The notes: generated from the letters alone by a model not told the origin. Positions 51,749-60,949 are shown, counted from the first letter of the stretch. The stretch: DNA of 64,000 nt from Flavobacterium gelidilacus DSM 15343 (GCF_000422685.1 NZ_KE383904.1:196257-260256); one strand, 5' to 3'. Numbers and translations: made by a program.

Positions 51749-51944
51749 CACAAAGAACAAAGATGAAAGAGCAAAGACAAAAAAATCCGGGCTAATCCGT
51801 AAAATCCGTGTCAAAAACAGATTTTTCTAATTTCTTACCCGAGCCTGAAAGTGCGAACTGACGAAGTAAATCTGTGTTCCAAAAATTAAAACCTTGCGAA
51901 CTGTGCATAATTCTTTGCGGACTTCGCGGTTAAAAAATAATAAA
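51749..51944. repeat. Mosaic of extragenic repeat modules within the exporter operon
   Basis: The gap holds AAGATGAAAGA (shared with 62555-62565), AAAGACAAAA, an AATCCGTG-type unit, AAATCTGTGTTCCAAAAA at 51868-51885 (shared with 49251 and 62614), and a TTTGCGGACTTCGCGGTTAAA unit near 51914-51934 that resembles TTCGTGTCTTCGTGTCAAA at 53101-53119. There is no ORF or terminator; the permease genes should be read through. Confidence 0.6.
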
Positions 51945-53051
51945 ATGAAAAGATTCATCGGTTTTGTAAAAAAAGAATTCTATCACATTTTTCGTGACAA
52001 ACGTTCCATGTTCATCCTTTTCGGAATGCCAGTTGCGCAAATTATGTTGTTTGGTTTTGCCATTACCAACGAAATTAATAACGTAAAAATTGCTGTTTTA
52101 GATCAATCAAAAGATACAGAAACACAACAAATAATCAACAAAATTTCAGCTTCAAGTTACTTTAGTATAGAGCAAGGAATTCAATCCGAAAATCAAATTG
52201 AATCTATATTTAAAAAAGGAAAAGTCAAAGCTGTTTTAGTTTTCGAAAAAGATTTTATTAAACATTTAGAAACTAAAAAAGCAGCTAAAGTACAAGTCAT
52301 TACCGATGCAACTGATCCCAATATGGCAAACACTATTTCCAATTATATCAATTCAATTTTACAGAATCATGCAACCGAAAAAAATGCCAATATAAATCCA
52401 GCTTACCAAATTCAAACGCAAACACAGTTGTATTACAACCCAGAAATGAAAAGTGTTTTTACCTTTGTTCCTGGAGTAATGACAGTCATTTTAATGTTGG
52501 TTTCGGCTATGATGACTTCAATTTCTATCACACGTGAAAAAGAATTAGGTACGATGGAAATTTTACTTGTTTCACCATTAAAACCCATTCAAGTTATTAT
52601 TGGCAAAGTGTTTCCGTACATCTTTTTATCCATTATTAACGCAACAGTTATTGTGTTATTAGGCTTTTTTGTCTTTGGAATGCCTATTGAAGGAAGTCTG
52701 TTTTTACTCGCTTTTGAAAGTGTATTGTTTATTATCTGTGCCTTGTCATTGGGAATTTTAATTTCAACTGTTTCTAATTCACAACAAACAGCTATGATGA
52801 TTTCGTTATTTGGACTAATGTTACCCGTAATTTTGTTATCCGGATTTATTTTTCCGATTTCAAGTATGCCATTTCCTTTGCAAATTATCAGCAATATAAT
52901 TCCAGCTAAATGGTTTATCATTATCATCAAAGCCATTATGCTAAAAGGATCAAGCCTAGCTTTAATTTGGAAAGAAACAGTAATTTTGGTAGCCATGACT
53001 TTGTTTTTCATAGTAGTAAGTATCAAAAAATATAAAATACGATTAGAATGA
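51945..53051 (+). CDS. ABC-2 type permease 1 (YbhS-like)
   Basis: 368 residues from the ATG at 51945. One N-terminal helix (about 22-42), a large periplasmic domain (45-175) and five C-terminal helices with SITREKELGTMEILLVSPLKPIQVIIGK (about 200-227), the ABC2_membrane_3 signature. It pairs with the next permease to form a heterodimer powered by the two ATPases. Confidence 0.93.
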   Translation: MKRFIGFVKKEFYHIFRDKRSMFILFGMPVAQIMLFGFAITNEINNVKIAVLDQSKDTETQQIINKISASSYFSIEQGIQSENQIESIFKKGKVKAVLVFEKDFIKHLETKKAAKVQVITDATDPNMANTISNYINSILQNHATEKNANINPAYQIQTQTQLYYNPEMKSVFTFVPGVMTVILMLVSAMMTSISITREKELGTMEILLVSPLKPIQVIIGKVFPYIFLSIINATVIVLLGFFVFGMPIEGSLFLLAFESVLFIICALSLGILISTVSNSQQTAMMISLFGLMLPVILLSGFIFPISSMPFPLQIISNIIPAKWFIIIIKAIMLKGSSLALIWKETVILVAMTLFFIVVSIKKYKIRLE

Positions 53052-53130
53052 AATACTCAATATCAATTGCAATGACAATATCAATTTCAATAAAAAAAAC
53101 TTCGTGTCTTCGTGTCAAAAACGAAATAAA

Positions 53131-54255
53131 ATGAAAACAATATTATTCATCATACAAAAAGAATTCAAGCAAATTTTTAGAAATAAAGGAATGCTACCTA
53201 TTATTTTTATTTTGCCTTTGGTGCAACTAATCGTATTATCTAATGCAGCCAGTTTTGAAGTAAGAAACATCAAGTTTTCTTATGTAGATAAAGATCATTC
53301 AGCAGCTTCACGCGAATTGATTAGTAAATTTGAAACTTCACACTATTTCAAAATCATAAATGAATTTCCTTCCAAAAAAGAAGCCAATTTAGAAATGCAA
53401 AAAGGAACAGTAGATGTCATTTTAGAAATTCCAATTTATTTTGAAAAAAACCTATTAAAAGATAAAAAATCTAATTTATTAGTGAGCATTAATGCTATTG
53501 ATGGAGCAGCTGCAGGTGTGACTAATGTTTACATTATGCAAATTATTGCTGGTTTTAATCAAAAAATTCAAACCAAATTATTTCAATATAACGATGCAAT
53601 GCTTGTAAAACCTCAAAATATAGAAACCATTCCATCATTTTGGTACAACAAAACCCTAAATTATAAAACTTTTATGGTTCCAGGAATTTTGGTTTTATTA
53701 GTTACTATGTTGTCTTTGTTTTTGTCCTCAATGAATATTGTTCGCGAAAAAGAAATTGGAACTTTAGAACAAATTAACGTAACACCAATCAAAAAATACC
53801 AATTTATAATCGGAAAATTATTTCCTTTTTGGGTAATAGGTTTAATGGTTTTAACAGTTGGATTAATCATTGCAAAACTAGTTTTTAACGTACCCATTTT
53901 AGGAAATATTTTCTTGATTTACGGTTTCACTTCTGTTTATTTAATCCTCATTTTAGGTATTGGTTTGTTTATTTCTAATCACACTGAAACCCAACAGCAA
54001 GCTATGTTTATTGCTTGGTTTTTTACCGTAATTTTTATTTTAATGAGTGGACTTTTTACACCTATAGAAAGTATGCCAACTTGGGCTCAAAAAATAACGT
54101 TGCTCAATCCAATTCGTTACTTTGTAGAAGTAATCAGAATGGTTATGCTAAAAGGTGCTGGTTTTCAAGAAATAAAAATACAATTAGGCATAATAGCTCT
54201 TTTTGCTTTTGCCATAAATGGTTTGGCTGTTTGGAGTTACAGGAAGTCAAATTAA
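53131..54255 (+). CDS. ABC-2 type permease 2 (YbhR-like)
   Basis: 374 residues from the ATG at 53131. Same architecture as the previous permease: helix at about 18-36, periplasmic domain, then five helices with NIVREKEIGTLEQINVTPIKKYQFIIGK (about 200-227). The likely partner in a YbhSR-type exporter for drugs or other small hydrophobic compounds. It ends the exporter operon; cydAB starts downstream from its own promoter. Confidence 0.93.
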   Translation: MKTILFIIQKEFKQIFRNKGMLPIIFILPLVQLIVLSNAASFEVRNIKFSYVDKDHSAASRELISKFETSHYFKIINEFPSKKEANLEMQKGTVDVILEIPIYFEKNLLKDKKSNLLVSINAIDGAAAGVTNVYIMQIIAGFNQKIQTKLFQYNDAMLVKPQNIETIPSFWYNKTLNYKTFMVPGILVLLVTMLSLFLSSMNIVREKEIGTLEQINVTPIKKYQFIIGKLFPFWVIGLMVLTVGLIIAKLVFNVPILGNIFLIYGFTSVYLILILGIGLFISNHTETQQQAMFIAWFFTVIFILMSGLFTPIESMPTWAQKITLLNPIRYFVEVIRMVMLKGAGFQEIKIQLGIIALFAFAINGLAVWSYRKSN

Positions 54256-54293
54256 GGCTATTTTTAATGAACATTAGTTAAAGTTTGAAATAT

Positions 54294-54337
54294 GTAACGC
54301 TTGTTACTTAAAACCATGTTAAATATAGATAATTTTG
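54294..54337 (+). promoter_or_regulatory. GTAAC-N4-GTTAC site and -7 box for cydAB
   Basis: GTAAC-GCTT-GTTAC at 54294-54307 (perfect arms) has its centre 29.5 bp upstream of TAATTTTG at 54330-54337. cydA begins at 54361. Confidence 0.75.
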
Positions 54338-54360
54338 TACTCAATAAAAAATAACACGTT

Positions 54361-55707
54361 ATGGATGTTGAAATATTAGCAAGAATTCAGTTTGCTTTCA
54401 CAATTGCCTTTCATTATATCTATCCACCTTTAAGTATTGGTATTGGTTTAATTATGGTTATTATGGAAGGTTTGTATCTAAAAACTGGAAATAAAGAATA
54501 TGAAGTTTTAACTCGTTTTTGGTTAAAAATTTTCGCAATAACTTTTGGAATAGGTGTTGCAACAGGAATTATTATGGAATTTGAATTTGGAACCAACTGG
54601 GCCGTTTATTCAAAATATGTTGGGGACATTTTTGGAAGTGCATTAGCAGCTGAAGGTTTATTTGCTTTCGGATTAGAAAGTACTTTTTTAGGAATTTTAA
54701 TTTTTGGATGGAATAGGGTTTCACCTAAAGTTCACTTTATTTCAACAATAGGAGTGTTTTTAGGCTCAATGTTTTCTGCGGTTTGGATAGTTGTAGCAAA
54801 TAGTTGGCAACAAACACCAGCAGGTTATCATATTGTTGGAGAGGGATTAAATGCTCGTGCAGAAGTAACAGATTTTTGGGCTATGGTTTTTAATCCGTCA
54901 AGTGTAGATAGAATTATTCATGTTTGGCAAGGAGCTTTTTTAGCAGGTGCCTTTTTAGTATTGAGTGTTCATGCATATTACATTAGAAAAGGAAGATACG
55001 TTGAATTGTCTAAAAGAGCTTTTAAAATTGCTTTAGTCGTAGCTACAGTAGTTTCGTTCACTCAATTGCTTTCAGGTCATAGTTCTGCAGATGGAGTTGC
55101 TGTAAATCAACCTGCAAAATTAGCTGCAATGGAAGGTCATTATGAAAAGTCAGCTCCAGCTGATTTATATCTTTTGGGATGGGTGGATAATAAAAATCAA
55201 AAGGTAACTGGTTTAGGATTGCCTGGAGGATTATCATTTTTAGTTCATCAAGACTTTCAAGCACCAATTACAGGTTTAAATGCATTTCCTGAAGAAGATA
55301 GACCTGGACAAGTTAATGCCGTTTTTCAGTTTTATCATATTATGATTTCTATTGGAATGTTTTTAATAGCAATTACTTTTTATGCTAGTTTTTTATGGTG
55401 GAGAGGCAAATTATTTGAAAAAAAATGGTTGATGTGGATATTTTCATTTTCGGTTATTTTACCACAAATAGCCAATCAAGCAGGATGGTTTGCGGCTGAA
55501 ATGGGAAGGCAACCCTGGATTGTTTATGGACATTTACGAACAAGTCAAGGATTTTCTCAAGAAGTTTCAGCAAATCAAATAGTGTTTTCATTAGTCATGT
55601 TTACAGTTGTTTATAGTTTATTGTTGATTTTATTTTTATATTCTTTAAATAAAAAAATAAAACATGGTCCTTATGATGAAGCTGTAAATCCTTTAGAAAT
55701 TATTTAA
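54361..55707 (+). CDS. cydA: Cytochrome bd ubiquinol/menaquinol oxidase subunit I
   Basis: High-affinity terminal oxidase, resistant to NO and sulfide. 448 residues with nine helices. His18 (AFHYIYPPLSIG) is the predicted heme b595 ligand region; the GRQPWIVYGHLRTSQ block near 382-396 is the CydA signature and the second and third heme ligands lie in SVHAYY and the WFAAEMGRQPW stretch. It lacks the long insertion of E. coli-type CydA, so it is the short Q-loop form. cydB follows 10 bp later. Confidence 0.96.
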   Translation: MDVEILARIQFAFTIAFHYIYPPLSIGIGLIMVIMEGLYLKTGNKEYEVLTRFWLKIFAITFGIGVATGIIMEFEFGTNWAVYSKYVGDIFGSALAAEGLFAFGLESTFLGILIFGWNRVSPKVHFISTIGVFLGSMFSAVWIVVANSWQQTPAGYHIVGEGLNARAEVTDFWAMVFNPSSVDRIIHVWQGAFLAGAFLVLSVHAYYIRKGRYVELSKRAFKIALVVATVVSFTQLLSGHSSADGVAVNQPAKLAAMEGHYEKSAPADLYLLGWVDNKNQKVTGLGLPGGLSFLVHQDFQAPITGLNAFPEEDRPGQVNAVFQFYHIMISIGMFLIAITFYASFLWWRGKLFEKKWLMWIFSFSVILPQIANQAGWFAAEMGRQPWIVYGHLRTSQGFSQEVSANQIVFSLVMFTVVYSLLLILFLYSLNKKIKHGPYDEAVNPLEII

Positions 55708-55717
55708 ATAAAAAAAT

Positions 55718-56755
55718 ATGGAAACATTTTTAGGTATAGATTATCCCACACTTTGGTTTTTAGTAGTTGGATTGTTATTTTCAGGATATGCAATTTTAGA
55801 AGGTTTTGATTATGGTGCTGGAGCTTGGCATTTATTTTTTAAAAAAGATATTAGTAGAAGAATCGCCATAAACGCTATTGGTCCAATTTGGGATGCCAAT
55901 CAAGTTTGGTTAATTATTGGTGGTGGAGCTTTGTTTGCAGGATTTCCGGTAATGTATGCTACGATGTTATCTTCGATGTATGTTCCTTTTATGTTGTTTT
56001 TAATGTTTTTGGTACTTCGTTCTACATCCATAAAATTTAGAAGTGCAGAAGAAATGCTTTGGTGGAGAAAAATGTGGGATATTACCTATTTTGTATCTAA
56101 TGTATCCATTGCTTTTTTATTAGGAGTTGTTTTAGGAAATGTGCTACAAGGTTTCGAAATTGGTCCAAACTTCAGTTATCAAGGTGGTGTTTTCTTTTCA
56201 TTTTTAAGTCCTTATGCAATCATGACAGGATTTACGACATTATCGATTTTTATGACACAAGGAGCTATTTTCTTGTTATTAAAAACAGAAGGAAGATTAC
56301 ATGCTAGATTAACATTCTTATTAAAAAAAGGAATGATTTTTTTTATTGTAAGTTTTTCAATTACATCTTTATATACTTTAATCTTTACTCCAGGTGTAAC
56401 AGATAATTTTAAAGAAACACCAGCATTTTTCATATTACCTTTATTATCATTTTTAGCAGTTGCAAATGTGCCTAGATTAGTATCTAAGAAAAAATATGGA
56501 CAAGCATTAATATTTTCATCCTTAACGATGGCTTTTTTATTGATGTTAGTTGCTTTTCAATTATATCCTGTTTTATTGCCCTCAACAATACATCCAGAAC
56601 ATAGTGTAACTATATATAACGCTGCATCTTCTCAAAAATCTTTAGGAATCATGCTTACAATAGTAGTAATTGGAACTCCTTTATTAGCAGGTTATTTCAT
56701 ATTTCTCTACAGAACATTTTACGGTAAAGTTAAACTAGATGATACTAGTTATTAA
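55718..56755 (+). CDS. cydB: Cytochrome bd oxidase subunit II
   Basis: 345 residues with eight or nine helices, including LEGFDYGAGAWHLFF and GPIWDANQVWLIIGGGALFAGFP, the conserved CydB N-terminal half. It pairs with CydA in the inner membrane. No cydX or cydCD is adjacent; the operon ends at a T-tract terminator that recurs verbatim after the next gene. Confidence 0.96.
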   Translation: METFLGIDYPTLWFLVVGLLFSGYAILEGFDYGAGAWHLFFKKDISRRIAINAIGPIWDANQVWLIIGGGALFAGFPVMYATMLSSMYVPFMLFLMFLVLRSTSIKFRSAEEMLWWRKMWDITYFVSNVSIAFLLGVVLGNVLQGFEIGPNFSYQGGVFFSFLSPYAIMTGFTTLSIFMTQGAIFLLLKTEGRLHARLTFLLKKGMIFFIVSFSITSLYTLIFTPGVTDNFKETPAFFILPLLSFLAVANVPRLVSKKKYGQALIFSSLTMAFLLMLVAFQLYPVLLPSTIHPEHSVTIYNAASSQKSLGIMLTIVVIGTPLLAGYFIFLYRTFYGKVKLDDTSY

Positions 56756-56760
56756 ATTCA

Positions 56761-56788
56761 AAAGTGTCTTTTTTAAGGCACTTTTTTT
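56761..56788 (+). terminator. Terminator after cydB (repeat copy 1)
   Basis: AAAGTG / CACTTT stem with a T-rich loop and T-tail. The 28-bp sequence is identical to 57478-57505 after the following gene. Confidence 0.75.
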
Positions 56789-56790
56789 AT

Positions 56791-56834
56791 GTAACAAATG
56801 TGGCTTATAATTGATTTTTATGGTGTTAAATTTG
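56791..56834 (+). promoter_or_regulatory. GTAAC-type site and -7 box for the DUF2202 gene
   Basis: GTAAC-AAAT-GTGGC (56791-56804; right arm imperfect) has its centre 29.5 bp upstream of TAAATTTG at 56827-56834. Confidence 0.6.
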
Positions 56835-56859
56835 ATTATTAATTTTAAAATAAAACAAA

Positions 56860-57471
56860 ATGAAATCAAATTTATTTTTAGCGAGTGCAATGATAATTGC
56901 CTTGTTTGCCGTTTCATGTGATGACAATGAGAGCAATAATACAGTTTCTGATACTATTTCTTTAACTGAAGAGGAAAAAGTAGGATTATTGTTTATGTTG
57001 GAAGAAGAAAAATTGGCAAGAGATACTTATATTTATATGAATAATCTTTGGAGTATGAATCAGTTTGACAATATTAAAAATAGTGAGCAAACACATATGA
57101 ATTCTATTAAAACTATTTTAGATCAAAATAATATAGATTATACTATCCTCCCAGAAGGGCAATTCGATAATGAAAATTTACAAAATTTATACAATCAATT
57201 TGTTATTGATGGTCAAATAAGCAATTCATATGCTTTACAAATAGGAGCAACAATTGAAGATTTAGACATAGTTGATTTAGAAGATTATATTAATGAATCT
57301 ACAAATCAAGTTTTAATTTCAACCTATCAAAGTCTACAATGTGGATCAAGAAATCATTTAAGAAGTTTTGTTTCAGCAATCAATAACAATGAATCTATAT
57401 ACATTCCCCAATTTTTGACGATTGAAGAATATGAAAATATACTCAATGGTTCTCACGAACAATGCAATTAA
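56860..57471 (+). CDS. DUF2202 ferritin-like lipoprotein
   Basis: 203 residues, lipobox Cys20 (FAVSC-DD). The DUF2202 domain is a ferritin-like four-helix bundle with MLEEEKLARDTYIYMNNLW, NSEQTHMNSIKTIL and the C-terminal CGSRNHLRSFVSAI; the Glu and His residues are the predicted di-metal ligands. It is anchored in the cell envelope. The shared dyad places it in the same regulon as cytochrome bd, consistent with iron or oxygen handling. Confidence 0.9.
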   Translation: MKSNLFLASAMIIALFAVSCDDNESNNTVSDTISLTEEEKVGLLFMLEEEKLARDTYIYMNNLWSMNQFDNIKNSEQTHMNSIKTILDQNNIDYTILPEGQFDNENLQNLYNQFVIDGQISNSYALQIGATIEDLDIVDLEDYINESTNQVLISTYQSLQCGSRNHLRSFVSAINNNESIYIPQFLTIEEYENILNGSHEQCN

Positions 57472-57477
57472 ATTTTA

Positions 57478-57505
57478 AAAGTGTCTTTTTTAAGGCACTT
57501 TTTTT
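57478..57505 (+). terminator. Terminator after DUF2202 (repeat copy 2)
   Basis: Identical in 28 bp to the terminator at 56761-56788: AAAGTG / CACTTT stem plus T-run. Confidence 0.75.
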
Positions 57506-57595
57506 TTAGGTTAAGGTAAATATTTCAAATTCATAAACATTTTATATATATCAATAAAACGTTTTAATGATTTTTTTTGTTAAGTTGCTGGTAAA

Positions 57596-57639
57596 CTGAT
57601 AATTATCATATTTTTAAGATTGTAAATTGCTTAAATTTG
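57596..57639 (+). promoter_or_regulatory. Crp/Fnr-type site and -7 box for the DUF6799 gene
   Basis: CTGA-N6-TCAT at 57596-57609 (left arm imperfect) has its centre 29.5 bp upstream of TAAATTTG at 57632-57639. Confidence 0.55.
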
Positions 57640-57667
57640 AGTAATATTAATTCTAAATACTTATCTA

Positions 57668-58372
57668 ATGAAAAAAATTTTATGGTTATTCGCATTAGTA
57701 GTTTTAAGTACTACTTCGTTAATTGCACAAGATCAAATTAAAGATCAAGATAGAGACAAGGATCAAGACCAGGACCGAGATAGAGTACATCTTATGTTAG
57801 TTGATGGTGATGTTCTACAAATTAGAGATCGTGATCAATTAAGATTAAAAGATAAACTAACATTAAGTGATGGTACTTTGGTAGAAACGGATGGTACTTA
57901 TCAAAAAAGAGATGGAGAAAAATTGCGTTTACGTAATGACGAATGTATAGATATGGATGGAAATGTTTATACCAATGAATATCAGTATAGACAAAGAATG
58001 CAACAAGAAAATAAGAATTTGAACGAAAATCAAATTAGAGAAAGAAATCAAAATCGTTATCAATTAACTCTTATAGATGGAGAGTTATATCAAATTAGAA
58101 CACAAGATCAAACACGTTTGCAAAAACAACTTAGTCTTGGTGATGGTACAGTAGTTAATCCTGATGGTACTTACCAAAATAAAAATCAAAAACAAATGCG
58201 TCTTAAAGAAGGTGAGTGTTTGAATATGGATGGTGAAATGCATAAAAACATGAACCAACAAAGAAAAATGCTTGTCCAAAAAAACAGTAAGGCAAATAAA
58301 AAAATTATAAAAAATAAAACACAAAAAAAACCAACCGTTAAAAAAATGACAAAGGCTAAAAAAGGAAATTGA
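57668..58372 (+). CDS. DUF6799 protein, duplicated domain
   Basis: 234 residues with a signal peptide (1-20, ending IAQ). An Asp/Gln/Arg-rich linker (DQDRDKDQDQDRDRD) leads into two DUF6799 copies: residues about 39-107 (MLVDGDVLQIRDRDQLRLKDKL...DGTLVETDGTYQKRD...CIDMDGNVY) and 137-200 (TLIDGELYQIRTQDQTRLQKQL...DGTVVNPDGTYQNKN...CLNMDGEMH). The tail is Lys-rich. Each copy has one conserved Cys. Secreted or periplasmic, function unknown. Confidence 0.85.
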   Translation: MKKILWLFALVVLSTTSLIAQDQIKDQDRDKDQDQDRDRVHLMLVDGDVLQIRDRDQLRLKDKLTLSDGTLVETDGTYQKRDGEKLRLRNDECIDMDGNVYTNEYQYRQRMQQENKNLNENQIRERNQNRYQLTLIDGELYQIRTQDQTRLQKQLSLGDGTVVNPDGTYQNKNQKQMRLKEGECLNMDGEMHKNMNQQRKMLVQKNSKANKKIIKNKTQKKPTVKKMTKAKKGN

Positions 58373-58388
58373 CCTTTTTAATTCATTA

Positions 58389-58426
58389 GAAAATAAAGGA
58401 GTTAATATGAAGACTTCTTTATTTTC
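58389..58426 (+). terminator. Hairpin between DUF6799 and beta-barrel genes
   Basis: A 14-bp stem with one G-T pair (58389-58402 with 58413-58426), 10-nt loop, A-T rich. It may act as an attenuator because the downstream gene starts only 19 bp later and has no evident -7 box. Confidence 0.55.
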
Positions 58427-58444
58427 TTATTAAACTCATCTAAA

Positions 58445-59341
58445 ATGAAAAATAGCAACATTTTATTATATGTATTAACTTTTTGCTTACCAATTTACTT
58501 GTTTGCACAGGATAGTACTAATACACAAATAAATAAATTAAAATCATATATATTAACAGATGTTAGTTTTCAAAATGATGCCGTTTTTATGGGGCGTAAT
58601 GACTCTATTACTGCACCATATTTAGTTCCTTCTATTGGTTATTATGATGCTTCAGGTTTTTTTGCGGATGCATCTTTGTCTTACCTTACTAAATCAAATG
58701 AAAACCGAGTAGATTTATTTTTGTTTACAGCAGGATATCGTTTTGAATCTAAAAAATTTAGTGGTTATGTTTCAGGAACAAAATACTTCTTTAATGATAT
58801 AAGTTATAATATTCAATCTGAAATTGTAGCAGATGTTTCTGCAATAATTAGTTATGATTTAAATATAATTAAAACGTCTTTAACAGCAAGTACTTATTTT
58901 AATAAAAATAGTAATCCTGATTTTTTTGTTGGAGCTCATTTAGTTAAGGAAATTCATACAAGAGACGAAAGTTTTGAGATTATTCCAACCTTAAGCTTAT
59001 ATGCTGGCTCTCAATATTTTTATGAAGAATATTACAAGTATAATAAAACAGGAAATAATCAAATTGCGGGTAATGGAAGTGGACAAAACCAACAAGTTGA
59101 ATTTGTAGTTATAGATATTAATGAAGTTAACAAGTTTAATTTACTTAGTATAGAATTAAGTATGCCAATTAATTATTATTATAAATCATTTATAATTTCA
59201 ATTACACCCCAGTTAGCATTTCCTCAAAGTAATGCAACGTTCACAACTGAAGATGCTGTTTTTAAAGAAAATCTTAAGGATGTTTTTTATTGGTCAGCAG
59301 GAATTAGTTATTGGTTTAACACAAGAAAAGACAATAAATAA
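58445..59341 (+). CDS. Outer-membrane beta-barrel-like protein, unknown
   Basis: 298 residues with a signal peptide (1-21, ending LFAQ). The remainder alternates hydrophobic and polar residues with aromatic girdles (GYRFESKKFSGYVSGTKYFF, YDLNIIKTSLTASTYF, SIELSMPINYYYKSFIISITPQLAF) and ends in a Trp-Phe rich strand WSAGISYWFNTRK. This is what an outer-membrane beta-barrel of about 12 strands looks like. No family is recognised. It lies between DUF6799 and the SQR-like gene. Confidence 0.7.
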   Translation: MKNSNILLYVLTFCLPIYLFAQDSTNTQINKLKSYILTDVSFQNDAVFMGRNDSITAPYLVPSIGYYDASGFFADASLSYLTKSNENRVDLFLFTAGYRFESKKFSGYVSGTKYFFNDISYNIQSEIVADVSAIISYDLNIIKTSLTASTYFNKNSNPDFFVGAHLVKEIHTRDESFEIIPTLSLYAGSQYFYEEYYKYNKTGNNQIAGNGSGQNQQVEFVVIDINEVNKFNLLSIELSMPINYYYKSFIISITPQLAFPQSNATFTTEDAVFKENLKDVFYWSAGISYWFNTRKDNK

Positions 59342-59378
59342 AAACCATATTTCAATCTTAAAAGTACTTTTTTTATCT

Positions 59379-59422
59379 GTAACAAATGTAGCAGTAGGAA
59401 GATAAGTAATAAACTAATTTTG
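59379..59422 (+). promoter_or_regulatory. GTAAC-type site and -7 box for the SQR-like gene
   Basis: GTAAC-AAAT-GTAGC (59379-59392) has its centre 29.5 bp upstream of TAATTTTG at 59415-59422. The T-run and GTAACAAATGT core match the DUF2202 promoter module at 56781-56804. Confidence 0.65.
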
Positions 59423-59441
59423 AAGTATTAAACTAAGTAAG

Positions 59442-60902
59442 ATGTCAAAAATAGTAATATTAGGTGCAGGAATATCTGGTCATACAGCTGCTGCACATTT
59501 AAGAAGAAAATTAGGTAAAGAACACGAAGTTCTTGTAGTTTCTCCTAATCGAAATTACCAATGGGTTCCTTCCAATATTTGGGTGGGAATTGGTAGAATG
59601 AAAGCTGAACAATTAATCTTTCCTTTAGAACCTTTATACAAAAGAAAAGGAATTGGTTACAAACAAGCCAAAGTAGTTTCTTTTCATCCTGAAGGAAATA
59701 AAACAGAAGATAAACCATATGTTGCGGTTGAATATGTTTTTGGAGAAAAAAAAGGTACACAAGAAAATGTAACCTATGATTATCTAATCAACGCAACTGG
59801 ACCAAAATTAGCTTTCGATATGACGGAAGGTTTAAATCCAGGAACTAATAAAGCCTTTTCTGTTTGTACTTATGATCACGCAGAACACGCTTGGCATGGT
59901 TTAAAAGATTTAATTGATCAACTAAAAAAATCAGATAAAAAAGCTAAAATTCTTATCGGAACTGGTCACGCTAAAGCAACTTGTCAAGGTGCAGCATTTG
60001 AATATATATTAAATGTAGAAAAAGAGTTAGTCAGACATGGTGTTAGAGATAAAGTAGATGTTACATGGATTTCCAATGAAAATGACTTAGGTGATTTTGG
60101 AATGGATGGTATGTTAATGGATTACAATGGTTTCAATATGAAATCCAAAGACATGATCGAAATGATTTTTGAAGACAGAGGTATCAAATGGATTTTAGGT
60201 GCTGGTGTCAATAAAATTGAAGATGGAATTGCTCATTATGAAAATTTAGAAGGAGAATACAAATCAGAAACTTATGATTTTGCCATGTTAATACCAGCTT
60301 TTTCTGGACACGGATTTAAAGCGTACGATAAAAATGATGCAGATATCACAGATAAATTATTCAAAGGATTTATGATAGTGGATGCCGATTATACTCCAAG
60401 ACCTTACGAAGAATGGACCGTTCAAGATTGGCCAGAAACCTATCAAAATCCATCTTATAAAAATATTTTTGCACCTGGAATTGCTTTTGCACCACCTCAT
60501 GCTATTTCAAGACCTCGTAAGAGTAAAAATGGAACAGATATTTCTCCAGCACCACCAAGAACAGGAATGCCTTCTGGAATTACAGCAAGATTAGTTGCTG
60601 ATAACATAATTGATTCAATCAAATCTGGTAAAGAATCATTACACCACAAAGGTTCTATGGGAAATATGGGTGCTGCTTGTATAGCTTCAGCTGGTTTTGG
60701 AATGACAAAAGGAAGTGGTGTAAGTATAACAACTTTTCCAATTGTTCCAGATTATAAAAAATACCCAGAAACAGGAGGAAGAGATATAAACAAAACGTTT
60801 GGAGATATTGGTTTAGCTGGACATTGGGTAAAATTATCTTTACACTATGCGTTCATATACAAAGCAAAAATGCTTCCTTTTTGGTGGTTAATTCCTGAAT
60901 AG
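59442..60902 (+). CDS. Sulfide:quinone oxidoreductase-like FAD protein
   Basis: 486 residues. FAD-binding GAGISGHTAAAHLRRKL (8-24), second dinucleotide motif KILIGTGHAKATCQGAAFEY (169-188) and Cys142 (SVCTYDH), Cys181 (ATCQGA) and Cys413 (GAACIASAGFG) fit the redox cysteines of SQR-type flavoproteins that oxidise sulfide into the quinone pool. The C-terminal MLPFWWLIPE tail is amphipathic, suited to membrane attachment. A GTAAC dyad controls it, as for cydAB, whose oxidase resists sulfide. Polysulfide-linked functions also remain possible. Confidence 0.85.
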   Translation: MSKIVILGAGISGHTAAAHLRRKLGKEHEVLVVSPNRNYQWVPSNIWVGIGRMKAEQLIFPLEPLYKRKGIGYKQAKVVSFHPEGNKTEDKPYVAVEYVFGEKKGTQENVTYDYLINATGPKLAFDMTEGLNPGTNKAFSVCTYDHAEHAWHGLKDLIDQLKKSDKKAKILIGTGHAKATCQGAAFEYILNVEKELVRHGVRDKVDVTWISNENDLGDFGMDGMLMDYNGFNMKSKDMIEMIFEDRGIKWILGAGVNKIEDGIAHYENLEGEYKSETYDFAMLIPAFSGHGFKAYDKNDADITDKLFKGFMIVDADYTPRPYEEWTVQDWPETYQNPSYKNIFAPGIAFAPPHAISRPRKSKNGTDISPAPPRTGMPSGITARLVADNIIDSIKSGKESLHHKGSMGNMGAACIASAGFGMTKGSGVSITTFPIVPDYKKYPETGGRDINKTFGDIGLAGHWVKLSLHYAFIYKAKMLPFWWLIPE

Positions 60903-60949
60903 AATATAAAGACTAATAATTGTCAACTGACAACAAAAAAAATAAAAAA

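Noticed and set aside
52589-53026. Long open frame on the minus strand opposite ABC-2 permease 1
   Set aside because: It lies wholly inside a well-supported gene, has no start context, and shows no domain; treated as an antisense shadow. The same applies to frames opposite icd, nosF and the HlyD gene.
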